From positions 1 to 46,304 of the forward strand of contig CALUNH010000018.1 in the NCBI GenBank assembly GCA_944321965.1: a DNA stretch of 46,304 bases, written 5' to 3'. Position 1 is the first letter of the stretch, and the number at the start of each line of letters is the position of its first letter. The position numbers and the translations under genes were made by a program. The notes under the pieces are model-generated. The model made no database searches. It saw only the letters and a program-made list of their open reading frames with translations, and was not told the origin of the DNA. Below are positions 27,898 to 36,237 of the stretch, piece after piece. Source of the stretch: an uncultured Alistipes sp. Its GTDB lineage: Bacteria > Bacteroidota > Bacteroidia > Bacteroidales > Rikenellaceae.

Positions 27898-27906
27898 ATA
27901 TTTCGT

Positions 27907-29013
27907 ATGATCATGAAACAAAAATTGATTTTTTCGATAGCCTCGTTATTGGCTGCCGTATCCTGTGCCGCTCCGTCGGCAGAACTCGCCGGACGATGGT
28001 CGGAAGAGCGGGCCAATGCCTGGTATGCTTCGCATGAATGGCCGGTAGGGTGCAACTATGTTGCTGCGTCGGCAATCAATCAATTCGAAATGTGGCAGCG
28101 GGAGTCTTTCGACCCTCAAACCATGGAACATGAAATGAGCCTTGCCGAAGGTTTGGGATTCAATACGGTTCGCATTTTCCTGCATGACATGGTTTGGGAA
28201 GCTGATCCGGACGGTTTCAAACAGCGTATCGACCAGTTTCTTGGGATCTGCGATCGCCACGGGATCAAGGTTATTGTGACCTTTTTTACCAATGGCGGGC
28301 GTTTTGAAAATCCCAAACTTGGCAAACAGCCGGAATCCATATCCGGAGTGCATAATTCACAGTGGATTCAAAGTCCCGGAGCGCAGTCCGTAAACGATCC
28401 TGCGACCTGGCCGCGGCTGAAAAAGTATGTGACGGATATCCTGACCGCTTTCCGGGATGATGACCGTATTTTGTTCTGGTGCCTTTACAACGAACCGGAA
28501 AATTTCAAGGAAGGGGCTCGGAGTCTGCCTTTGTTGCGTGAAGTTTTCCGCTGGGGGCGTGAAGTCAACCCTTCGCAACCGCTTTCGTCGCCCGTTTGGC
28601 TCTGCCCCGGATATCATGGGGGGCGAAGCAATTACCCGATTATCAGTTTCCTGGGCGAGAATTGCGATATCATGACGTTCCATTGCTATTATGAACCGGA
28701 AGAGATGGAGACATTCATTTCGTACATGAAACAGTTCGACCGGCCGATTGTTTGTCAGGAATATATGGGACGGCCGCGTTCCACCTTCGAAGAGATCATG
28801 CCTATTCTCAAACGCGAGCATGTCGGAGCTATCAGTTGGGGCCTCACAGCCGGGAAATGCAATTTCCATCTGCAATGGTCCAGCAAGGCCGGGGATCCGG
28901 AACCCGAGATTTGGTTCCATGACATTTATCGTTCCGATGGGACTCCTTACGATCCACACGAAATTGATTTCATCCGATCCATGACACGTGATAAAAATAT
29001 GAATATCCAATAA
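27907..29013 (+). CDS. clan-A (GH5-like, cellulase-family) glycoside hydrolase lipoprotein
   Basis: A 368-residue exported protein with a short signal and a lipobox-like AVSC. The TIM-barrel body shows the clan-A pattern: acid/base Glu196 in CLYNEPENF after strand 4 and nucleophile Glu284 in VCQEYMGRP after strand 7. GLGFNTVRIFLHD marks strand 2. Similar Bacteroidetes proteins are usually labelled cellulase-family or 1,4-beta-xylanase. The true family number and linkage cannot be assigned here, so it should be read as an endo- or exo-beta-glycosidase of the PUL. The start could also be the ATG two codons later (27913). It follows susD by 9 nt. Confidence 0.8.
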   Translation: MIMKQKLIFSIASLLAAVSCAAPSAELAGRWSEERANAWYASHEWPVGCNYVAASAINQFEMWQRESFDPQTMEHEMSLAEGLGFNTVRIFLHDMVWEADPDGFKQRIDQFLGICDRHGIKVIVTFFTNGGRFENPKLGKQPESISGVHNSQWIQSPGAQSVNDPATWPRLKKYVTDILTAFRDDDRILFWCLYNEPENFKEGARSLPLLREVFRWGREVNPSQPLSSPVWLCPGYHGGRSNYPIISFLGENCDIMTFHCYYEPEEMETFISYMKQFDRPIVCQEYMGRPRSTFEEIMPILKREHVGAISWGLTAGKCNFHLQWSSKAGDPEPEIWFHDIYRSDGTPYDPHEIDFIRSMTRDKNMNIQ

Positions 29014-29023
29014 TTCTACAGTC

Positions 29024-30925
29024 ATGAAATACAGTCGATTGATAAGTAAAACGATCTTTTGGGCATGGGTGCTGTCATTGTCCGCATGTGCCAAGCCGTC
29101 CGCCGATGAACATCCGAATCCTAAACCGGGGACAAATACCGATCCGGAGCCTGTGGATACGGAAATCACCTCGATTCAGGAGCTCAATGCGGATGAAGGA
29201 TTCCTCAATTCCCATGCGAACGAGTGGCAAAACAGCCTGCTCGAAATGAATTACCGGTCGTTTATCACCCTGGAGAGTCCGCTCCTGTCGGCCGTAAATG
29301 CCCGTTATCCCCGTATCAAGAAGTTGAAGGATGGATCCTATCTGTTGATCTACCAACAAGGGATGACGGCTCACGACGTGTACTATGCCCGCAGCAACAA
29401 TCTGACCTCCTGGCAGAATGTCGAGGAGCAGCTTTTTGCAAAAACCGACATGAACCAGTATGAAAGCACGGTGTCGGACCGCGTACTCTTCTCGTCGGCC
29501 GATGCCATTGTGCTTGATAACGGGGATATTCTGGCTTTTGCCTCCTTCCGGCTCAACAAGGGGTACCTGCTCAACCCGCTTAACAACGGGATCATGATGC
29601 GCCGCTCGACCGACAACGGCCGGACCTGGTCTCCGACGGAGGTCATTTACCGGGGTACGACCTGGGAACCCTCCGCCCTTCAATTGTCGAGCAAGGAGGT
29701 ACATCTCTATTTTACGGATGCCGATCCGCTTATCGGTAATTCGGGAACCTCATTGCTCCGTTCTACGGATCGGGGTGCAACCTGGACCGCCGTGGGTAAG
29801 ATCATTCGGCAAAAGGCCGGTGTGGCCACCGACGGCTCCGGACAAACGATATTTACCGACCAGATGCCTGTGGCCATTCAATTGAACGGTTCGGAACGGA
29901 TTGCCGTCGCATTCGAGTCCCGATTCGGGCGTACCGGAACCTCGGAAGATCGATACCATCTGGGCCTGGCATACACGTCGGACAACTGGGCGGCAGGACC
30001 TCCTGCCGGGGATGAGGACGGTCCCGCCGAACGTCAGAGCAACCTGTTCCTGGATGAAGCCGCACCCTATCTGCGGCAGTTCCGTTCGGGAGAAACCCTC
30101 CTCTCCTGCAACATCAACTATATGTTCAACATGCGTCTCGGCGATTCCAAAGCCTGGGAATTCGGCCAGCCGATGCAGGCTTTTCCGGGCCGGGGCTCGT
30201 GGGGATCCGTCGAATTGATCAATGACCATACGCTCGTCGGTGTCTTTCCTGAGGCTTTCACTCAGACGATTGATGGAACGCAGACGGACTGCGCCCGGAT
30301 CCAACTGGCCAAATTCGTATTGAATCACCGCATCAATGCTTCGGAGTTCACCCCCGAAATCATCGGCAGCAGCAAGGGATGGACCCATGTACAGGATGCG
30401 CTCTTCATCGGCAGTGTCTCGGATGCCCAGGCCGTATTCCGTTTTGCGTATGACGCCGAGAATCTGTATTGCCTTGCCGAGCGGCTGGACAAGAACCTCT
30501 CCGGGACCGACGGCCTGGAACTCATGATTCAGAGCGGAAATGCCACGGGAGATCCTTTGATCGTCAAGATCACTCCTGATGCTGCAAGCGGTACGCTGGT
30601 ATGCGGGAATCAGGACCTTCAGATGGGTGCAACCGTGCTCGGCACCTTCGATGAAACGGAAAACGACCGTGGATATGTCCTGGTTGTCGCCATCCCCCGC
30701 AGCAAACTCAATACGACGATGGATCGCATCCTTTTCAACGCCGTATTGCACGATGCCGCCGGTGACGATACGTTCTCGGGACTGACGTCTTCCAACTATG
30801 AAAAATGGCTGCCGGTAGAGCTCAAAGAGCCTTCCGAACCCCAACCTGAGCCCGAACCGGGCGATAACGACAACGGTCAGGGCCCCCAGTGGAACAATGG
30901 GGAAGAGATTAATCCGTGGAAATAA
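29024..30925 (+). CDS. sialidase-fold (BNR repeat) lipoprotein with C-terminal CBM9-like module
   Basis: A 633-residue lipoprotein (LSLSAC lipobox), followed by a Pro-rich linker. Residues about 70-430 form a sialidase-type six-bladed propeller: an early arginine in ARYPRIKKLKDGS, Asp-box repeats STDNGRTW and STDRGATW, and conserved WEPSALQL and IFTDQMP segments. Residues about 440-605 look like a family-9 carbohydrate-binding module (FRFAYDAENLYCLAERLD). A Pro/Glu tail ends the protein. The classical GH33 FRIP motif is not evident, so substrates other than sialic acid are possible (GH93-like exo-arabinanases share the fold). It is a paralogue of the gene at 36238. It lies in the PUL operon, 10 nt after the clan-A hydrolase. 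Confidence 0.75.
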   Translation: MKYSRLISKTIFWAWVLSLSACAKPSADEHPNPKPGTNTDPEPVDTEITSIQELNADEGFLNSHANEWQNSLLEMNYRSFITLESPLLSAVNARYPRIKKLKDGSYLLIYQQGMTAHDVYYARSNNLTSWQNVEEQLFAKTDMNQYESTVSDRVLFSSADAIVLDNGDILAFASFRLNKGYLLNPLNNGIMMRRSTDNGRTWSPTEVIYRGTTWEPSALQLSSKEVHLYFTDADPLIGNSGTSLLRSTDRGATWTAVGKIIRQKAGVATDGSGQTIFTDQMPVAIQLNGSERIAVAFESRFGRTGTSEDRYHLGLAYTSDNWAAGPPAGDEDGPAERQSNLFLDEAAPYLRQFRSGETLLSCNINYMFNMRLGDSKAWEFGQPMQAFPGRGSWGSVELINDHTLVGVFPEAFTQTIDGTQTDCARIQLAKFVLNHRINASEFTPEIIGSSKGWTHVQDALFIGSVSDAQAVFRFAYDAENLYCLAERLDKNLSGTDGLELMIQSGNATGDPLIVKITPDAASGTLVCGNQDLQMGATVLGTFDETENDRGYVLVVAIPRSKLNTTMDRILFNAVLHDAAGDDTFSGLTSSNYEKWLPVELKEPSEPQPEPEPGDNDNGQGPQWNNGEEINPWK

Positions 30926-30946
30926 ACGACTCAAAAATTCAAGCTC

Positions 30947-32827
30947 ATGAAAACTCGTCATATTCTGACTATTTTCGCGCTGTCCTTCGTTTTTGGCTCA
31001 TGCTCAAGTTACGAAGAGACCGATGCGATTCCCGAATCTCTACAAGCGGAGTCTGTCATCGGCATATTGAATCCGCGGTCGCGGACCTCGTTGGATCTCT
31101 CGCGGAATGTCGTATGGAATTCCGGGGACCGGATCCGTATTTTCGGCGCGACCGTTCCTGCAGGGGCCGTTTACACGACGGCATCGGACAATACCCGTAC
31201 CGGGATTTTTTTACCGGAGGACGAACAGAAGGTTGTAAATGATGCGCTTCGTTATGCCGTTTATCCGGCTGATGCGGCGTCCGGGACCCTTGAAGCGAGT
31301 TCGCTCACGGTCGATTTCTCGGCCTTGGCGGAGCAATCCTATTATTCGGCGCTTGGCGGAGGAACCGGCATTTCGGCATTGCCGATGGTTGCGAGATCGG
31401 AAGACAATGCCTTCTCGTTCCAGAATCTTTGTGGCGGCGTACAATTGCAGATTAACGATTATCAATCGCTTGGGATCAAGATCAAAACCGTGGTCATGAC
31501 GGCCTCCGGAGGCGAACAGATCACGGGGCAGGCTTCGGTAGACCTCGAATCCGGGACGGTTACATTGGGATCGGACGGCGATCGTGCCTCCGTAACGGTG
31601 AATTGCGGTGACGGTGCCAATATCTCTTCCGGCGGGGACTTGACGAAAAATACGGGATTCGTCATTTTCCTTCCGGCTGCGACCTATGACGGTTTCGAGT
31701 TCGTCATTACCGATACCGAGGGCCGCTGTTATGAGATTGCAACCCGGCAGGCCGTAACCGTAACCGCCGGAGTCGTATCACCTTTGAAGCCACTGCTCTT
31801 GACGCTCTATTACGGTTCGGCGAACTGTTACCGGACGACAGGAGCGGGAAATGTCGAAATAGACGTGACCCCCTATTACACGTTCGATGAAAAACTCACG
31901 CATGGGAATCTGAAATGCCTCAACAGTTCCGGAGTTGCAGTCGGACTCCCGACCCAGTCTCGGATTATCTGGCAGCAGCCTGCGAGCGATGAATCCGGAG
32001 ACGTGATCTCGACACCTTCGCTTGACAATACGACACTCCGGGTTCCGACAACCGGGAAAAAGGGCAATGCCGTAGTTGCCGTATGCGATTCCGAGGGGAC
32101 GATTCTCTGGTCGTATCACGTTTGGGTCAGTGATGCCGAAGACATCGCCTGGAAAAACGAGGCGCTCGGTAATTTCCACATGCTTGACCGGAATCTGGGC
32201 GCTACATCGACTACACAGAAGGATCCGAATGCCTACGGACTCTTTTATCAGTGGGGGCGTAAAGACCCGTTGGCTCGGAATCTGACGGCCCAGCGTCCCT
32301 CCGGGAATCCCTATGAAAGCGAGCCGAGCGCCCTGGAACAGGTTCTCGAAGCGACCGCCGAAACCGGGACCATCGCTTATGCTACGCAACACCCGTATAC
32401 CCGCCTGCTTGCTGTCAACGACTGGCAGATTGCGGGCAGCATCAATGCCTTGTGGGGAAATGCGGACGGAACGATCGAGGAGGGAACGGGTGTCAAGACC
32501 GTTTTCGACCCGTGCCCTGCCGGATACCGCGTTCCGGAAGAGTTGGCCTATGCCGGTCTGACCGACAAGGACAAGGGAAACTGCAACAATCAATACGGAC
32601 ACATGTTCGATGTCGATGGGAACGGGACGACCTCGTATTTCCCGACGGCAGGCTATCTGGAGAAGAATAAGGATGTCATCAAATACCTGGAATATCGCGG
32701 TTATTTGTGGACCAATGTTCCCGGAGAAACGGGTTCCTACTATTTCTATTACAACAACGCCAATTTGAACCGGACCGGGCTGGATCGAGCTGCCGGGTGC
32801 CCGATCCGCTGTATCAAGATCGAATAG
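30947..32827 (+). CDS. fimbrillin-family lipoprotein with C-terminal FISUMP domain
   Basis: A 626-residue lipoprotein (lipobox FGSC, about Cys19). Residues about 35-285 resemble a fimbrillin-like beta-sandwich (NPRSRTSLDL, VWNSGDRIRIFGA, LRYAVYPADAA). Residues about 405-626 form a FISUMP domain: FHMLDRNLGATSTTQKDPNAYGLFYQWGRKDP, then FDPCPAGYRVP, and a closing GCPIRCIK. Such proteins are usually surface-exposed. Placement between two sialidase-fold enzymes in a PUL suggests a surface glycan-binding protein rather than a pilus subunit; that is inference. No fimbrial assembly genes are nearby. Confidence 0.72.
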   Translation: MKTRHILTIFALSFVFGSCSSYEETDAIPESLQAESVIGILNPRSRTSLDLSRNVVWNSGDRIRIFGATVPAGAVYTTASDNTRTGIFLPEDEQKVVNDALRYAVYPADAASGTLEASSLTVDFSALAEQSYYSALGGGTGISALPMVARSEDNAFSFQNLCGGVQLQINDYQSLGIKIKTVVMTASGGEQITGQASVDLESGTVTLGSDGDRASVTVNCGDGANISSGGDLTKNTGFVIFLPAATYDGFEFVITDTEGRCYEIATRQAVTVTAGVVSPLKPLLLTLYYGSANCYRTTGAGNVEIDVTPYYTFDEKLTHGNLKCLNSSGVAVGLPTQSRIIWQQPASDESGDVISTPSLDNTTLRVPTTGKKGNAVVAVCDSEGTILWSYHVWVSDAEDIAWKNEALGNFHMLDRNLGATSTTQKDPNAYGLFYQWGRKDPLARNLTAQRPSGNPYESEPSALEQVLEATAETGTIAYATQHPYTRLLAVNDWQIAGSINALWGNADGTIEEGTGVKTVFDPCPAGYRVPEELAYAGLTDKDKGNCNNQYGHMFDVDGNGTTSYFPTAGYLEKNKDVIKYLEYRGYLWTNVPGETGSYYFYYNNANLNRTGLDRAAGCPIRCIKIE

Positions 32828-32848
32828 GGTTAAAATACGAACGAAAAA

Positions 32849-35800
32849 ATGAACAATATGAAAAAAATCGCATGTGCGGTGTTGTCACTTTTTGTCTGTG
32901 GCGCGATTCCCGCTCAGAACGGGCCTGTGAAATTGTGGGAGGGAACCCTCGCCATTCCGGCTTATCGGGTGAATCCTCCCGAGAAGGCGCCTCTTTTCGA
33001 ACGGGATTTTGCCTATCAACGTGCCAAACGTGGGGTTTATCCCTATGCGATGAATGACAATCCGACCGATATCAAGACCGATACCGTATATCGGGCCTTG
33101 TATCTTGAAAACGATTACCTGAAAGTTTGCGTGCTCCCCGACATCGGCGGACGGCTGTTTTACGCCACGGACAAGACGAACGGATACGAAATCTTCTATC
33201 GTCAGCACGTTATCAAACCTGCGAATGTCGGAATGCTCGGGGCCTGGATTTCGGGCGGTGTCGAGTGGAACGTCTTCCATCATCACCGGGCGACCAGCCA
33301 GTATCCGATCGATTACAGACTGGTAGACAACGGTGACGGTTCCAAGACGATCTGGGTCGGGGAGATTGAAAAGCGCCACCGCATGTCGTGGGCCATTGGC
33401 ATGACGCTCTATCCCGACAGATCCTATATTGAAGTGAAGGGCCGTTTTTTCAACAACAGCCCCGATCGGAACTCCATGCTACATTGGAACAACGTTGCGA
33501 CACACGCCAATGAGAATTATCAGATTGTTTTCCCGGAAAACACCGAATTCGGGACCTTCCATCACAAAAACAGTTTCATGCGGTGGCCGGTTCCCGATGC
33601 CCCGTATTGCGACAATCCGGACTACATCGGCAAGGATGTCAGTTATTGGAAGAATCTTCCGGCACTGATGGGCGGGTCGGTATTCGTATACGACCTTCAG
33701 GACGATTTCATTGCGGGTTACGACTATGGCCGGAATGCCGGAACGATGCTGGCCGGGAACCGCCATATCAACAAGGGCGGCAAATTCTGGACCTGGGGGC
33801 ACATGAATTACGGTCATGCCTGGGATTGCGAGACCCTGACCGATGAGGACGGTCCCTACGTTGAGCTGATGACGGCGGCTTATTCGGACAACCAGCCCGA
33901 TTACTGTTGGATCAATCCGTATGAGATGAAGGAGTTCACGGCCTATTGGTATGGCATTCGGGATCTGCGGCATGTGAATCGGGGCAATGAGAAGGCCACG
34001 GTCAACATGGAGATCAATCCCGACGGTCGGCTGCATTTGGCTGCGAATGTCACCCGAATCCAACGGAATGCCAGGATCGTCGTGCGGCGAAACGGGAAGA
34101 CGTTGTATGAAACGAGGGCCGATATTGCTCCGGACCGTCCCTTTGCCATCGACACGCAGGTGCCGGGAACGGAGGTTTCGGAACCTTCGGAGGTGACGAT
34201 GTACTTGTACGATGCGGCCGGGAATGAACTGATCAGCTATCATCCGTACAAACTGGACCGGACGAAACCGCTGCCGGATCCGGTCACTCCGCTGAATCCG
34301 GATCCGAAGCGGGTTGCCAACACCGAAGAACTCTACTATCTCGGAATGCGGAATCTTCAGTTCCACAACGCCCATGTCGATCCCAACGACTACTTCTTCG
34401 AGGTGATACGCCGGGACCCGGGCGACGTGCGGGCCAATACCCAGCTTGGCATATATTACCGCAAGCAGGGCGATTATGCCCAAGCCAAAAAATATCTTCG
34501 GAAAGCGCTCGAAAGGCAGACCGCGAATCAGACCCGGGTCAGCGACGGCGAATCGATGTACAATCTGGGGTTGGTCCTGAAGGCGGAAGGACGTTACGAG
34601 GATGCCGTCGATACGTTATACCGGGCGGCCTGGGATTATGAGTATGCCTCGGCGTCCTATTTCCAACTGGCGGAGATTTCGTCCATTTCGGGTGATCCGG
34701 TCCGGGCGATGCAGGAGGCACGGATGGCTGTCAACTACAACGGTATGAATCTGGATGCCAAAAATCTGCTGACGACCTTGTTGCGATACAGCGGCCGGTG
34801 TGAAGAGGCATCCGCACTTGCCGCCGAGGTGCTTTCGGTGGACCCGCTTAACTACTATGCCACCCATGAACTGATGAAGCTGGGACAGAAACCGAAAGAG
34901 TCCCTTGCCCGGTTGCTTCGGGATGAAAGCGAGTCCTATCTGGAACTCGGACTGTATTATCTGAACAATGGCTTTTACGAGGAAGCGGGCGACATCCTGT
35001 CCGGCAACGAGGCGGTCTCCTCCTATCCGACCATTGCCTATTACCGGGCGTTTCTGGCCGACAAAAAGGGCGATACGGCAACGGCGAAAGCTCTGTTCGA
35101 AAGTGCGGAATCCGCCTCCGTGGATTATGTCTATCCGTTCCGTCTGGAGACTGTTGCGGTGTATGAAAAGGCGTTGGAGTATTTGCCGTCGAGTGCCCAT
35201 ACGTGGTATTATTTAGGCAATCTCTATTTCCAGAAACAACCGGCCCGGGCGATGGAATGTTGGAAAAAAGCGGTTGAGATCAGACCCGATTTTGCCATGG
35301 CTCTGCGAAATCTCGGTTGGGGTTGTCGATTCTTCAAGGAGGATTATCCCGCCGCAATCGATTGGTATCGGAAAGCCATCGATGCCGACCGGGACGGGAA
35401 TGCCATCTTCCTGGCGGAGTGCGATGAAATCATGGAACTCATCAACGCCCCCTTGAAAGATCGCTACGAACTCTTTGCCGGACGGGAGCGACTCTATGAG
35501 AAACGCTATGATTCCGAGACGAAGGCCATTCGGCAGCGGATTCTCCACGGAGAGTACGAAGAGGTGCTTGAACCGCTGCTGACGCGATTCTACAGTCGGC
35601 GGGAGCATATTGAGGACCTGCACGATATTTATGTCGATGCCTGTATGCTTTCCGGATTTGCCGCCTGGAAGTCGGGCGATTATCCGAAAGGACTTGAATA
35701 TATGCTGATGGCCAACGAATATCCTGCGAATCATGGTTATGCGCATCTGGAATATTATGCGCGGGATGCCCAGGTCTATTACAATATCGGTCGGGCCTAT

Positions 35801-36181
35801 GAGAAGGTCGGGGATCCGGACAATGCCCGGAAATATTTTGAAATGGCGGCCCGGGTCGAGGTCAGGGATGCCGATTGCATCTACAACTATGAAAAGGGCC
35901 TTGCCATGGAGAAACTCGATCCGCAGGCCGATGTGAACGCGATGTTCCGAGCGATTGTCCGCAACGGAGAAGCCGGTGTGACGGATTATGTACAACGCTT
36001 TTTCGAGAGTTTCGGCTATGGCGAGTATCCTCAGGATGTGAATTCGCGGGCCTATTATATGCAGGGAATCGGGTATAAGGCGCTTGGAAAGGATGCTAAA
36101 GCCCGGGAATGTTTCCGGAAAGCATTGGACCAGCGTAACGACCATGTTTGGGCCAACTATTATCTTGGGAAAATTCAGTAA
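32849..36181 (+). CDS. DUF5107 domain protein with long TPR array
   Basis: A 1110-residue exported protein (signal peptide to about residue 22). Residues about 25-370 belong to the DUF5107 type: a mutarotase-like beta-sandwich, with motifs VCVLPDIGGRLFYATDK and SGGVEWNVFHHH, that resembles carbohydrate-binding or processing folds. Residues about 480-1110 are a run of TPR helices (GIYYRKQGDYAQAKKYLRKALE, LGNLYFQKQPARAMECWKKAVEI, YYNIGRAYEKVGDPDNARKYFEMA). The paired histidines and acidic residues in the N-terminal part could form an active site, but none is proven. It is periplasmic or surface, in the PUL operon 21 nt after the FISUMP lipoprotein. Function unknown. Confidence 0.75.
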   Translation: MNNMKKIACAVLSLFVCGAIPAQNGPVKLWEGTLAIPAYRVNPPEKAPLFERDFAYQRAKRGVYPYAMNDNPTDIKTDTVYRALYLENDYLKVCVLPDIGGRLFYATDKTNGYEIFYRQHVIKPANVGMLGAWISGGVEWNVFHHHRATSQYPIDYRLVDNGDGSKTIWVGEIEKRHRMSWAIGMTLYPDRSYIEVKGRFFNNSPDRNSMLHWNNVATHANENYQIVFPENTEFGTFHHKNSFMRWPVPDAPYCDNPDYIGKDVSYWKNLPALMGGSVFVYDLQDDFIAGYDYGRNAGTMLAGNRHINKGGKFWTWGHMNYGHAWDCETLTDEDGPYVELMTAAYSDNQPDYCWINPYEMKEFTAYWYGIRDLRHVNRGNEKATVNMEINPDGRLHLAANVTRIQRNARIVVRRNGKTLYETRADIAPDRPFAIDTQVPGTEVSEPSEVTMYLYDAAGNELISYHPYKLDRTKPLPDPVTPLNPDPKRVANTEELYYLGMRNLQFHNAHVDPNDYFFEVIRRDPGDVRANTQLGIYYRKQGDYAQAKKYLRKALERQTANQTRVSDGESMYNLGLVLKAEGRYEDAVDTLYRAAWDYEYASASYFQLAEISSISGDPVRAMQEARMAVNYNGMNLDAKNLLTTLLRYSGRCEEASALAAEVLSVDPLNYYATHELMKLGQKPKESLARLLRDESESYLELGLYYLNNGFYEEAGDILSGNEAVSSYPTIAYYRAFLADKKGDTATAKALFESAESASVDYVYPFRLETVAVYEKALEYLPSSAHTWYYLGNLYFQKQPARAMECWKKAVEIRPDFAMALRNLGWGCRFFKEDYPAAIDWYRKAIDADRDGNAIFLAECDEIMELINAPLKDRYELFAGRERLYEKRYDSETKAIRQRILHGEYEEVLEPLLTRFYSRREHIEDLHDIYVDACMLSGFAAWKSGDYPKGLEYMLMANEYPANHGYAHLEYYARDAQVYYNIGRAYEKVGDPDNARKYFEMAARVEVRDADCIYNYEKGLAMEKLDPQADVNAMFRAIVRNGEAGVTDYVQRFFESFGYGEYPQDVNSRAYYMQGIGYKALGKDAKARECFRKALDQRNDHVWANYYLGKIQ

Positions 36182-36189
36182 ATTTGTCG

Positions 36190-36220
36190 AATTCCGGAGA
36201 GGAATCTCCTCTCCGGAATT
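36190..36220. other. perfect inverted repeat between two PUL genes
   Basis: A 14-bp perfect stem (36190-36203 with 36207-36220) with a 3-nt loop lies 9 nt after the DUF5107 stop. CCC rather than T follows it, so it is more like an mRNA-processing or stability hairpin, or a weak terminator, than a full stop. Confidence 0.7.
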
Positions 36221-36237
36221 CCCTTGCTCATTTGCTT

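Noticed and set aside
29024-30925. Assignment as a true GH33 sialidase
   Set aside because: Asp boxes and the fold are present, but the FRIP motif and full arginine triad could not be identified, so only the fold is claimed.
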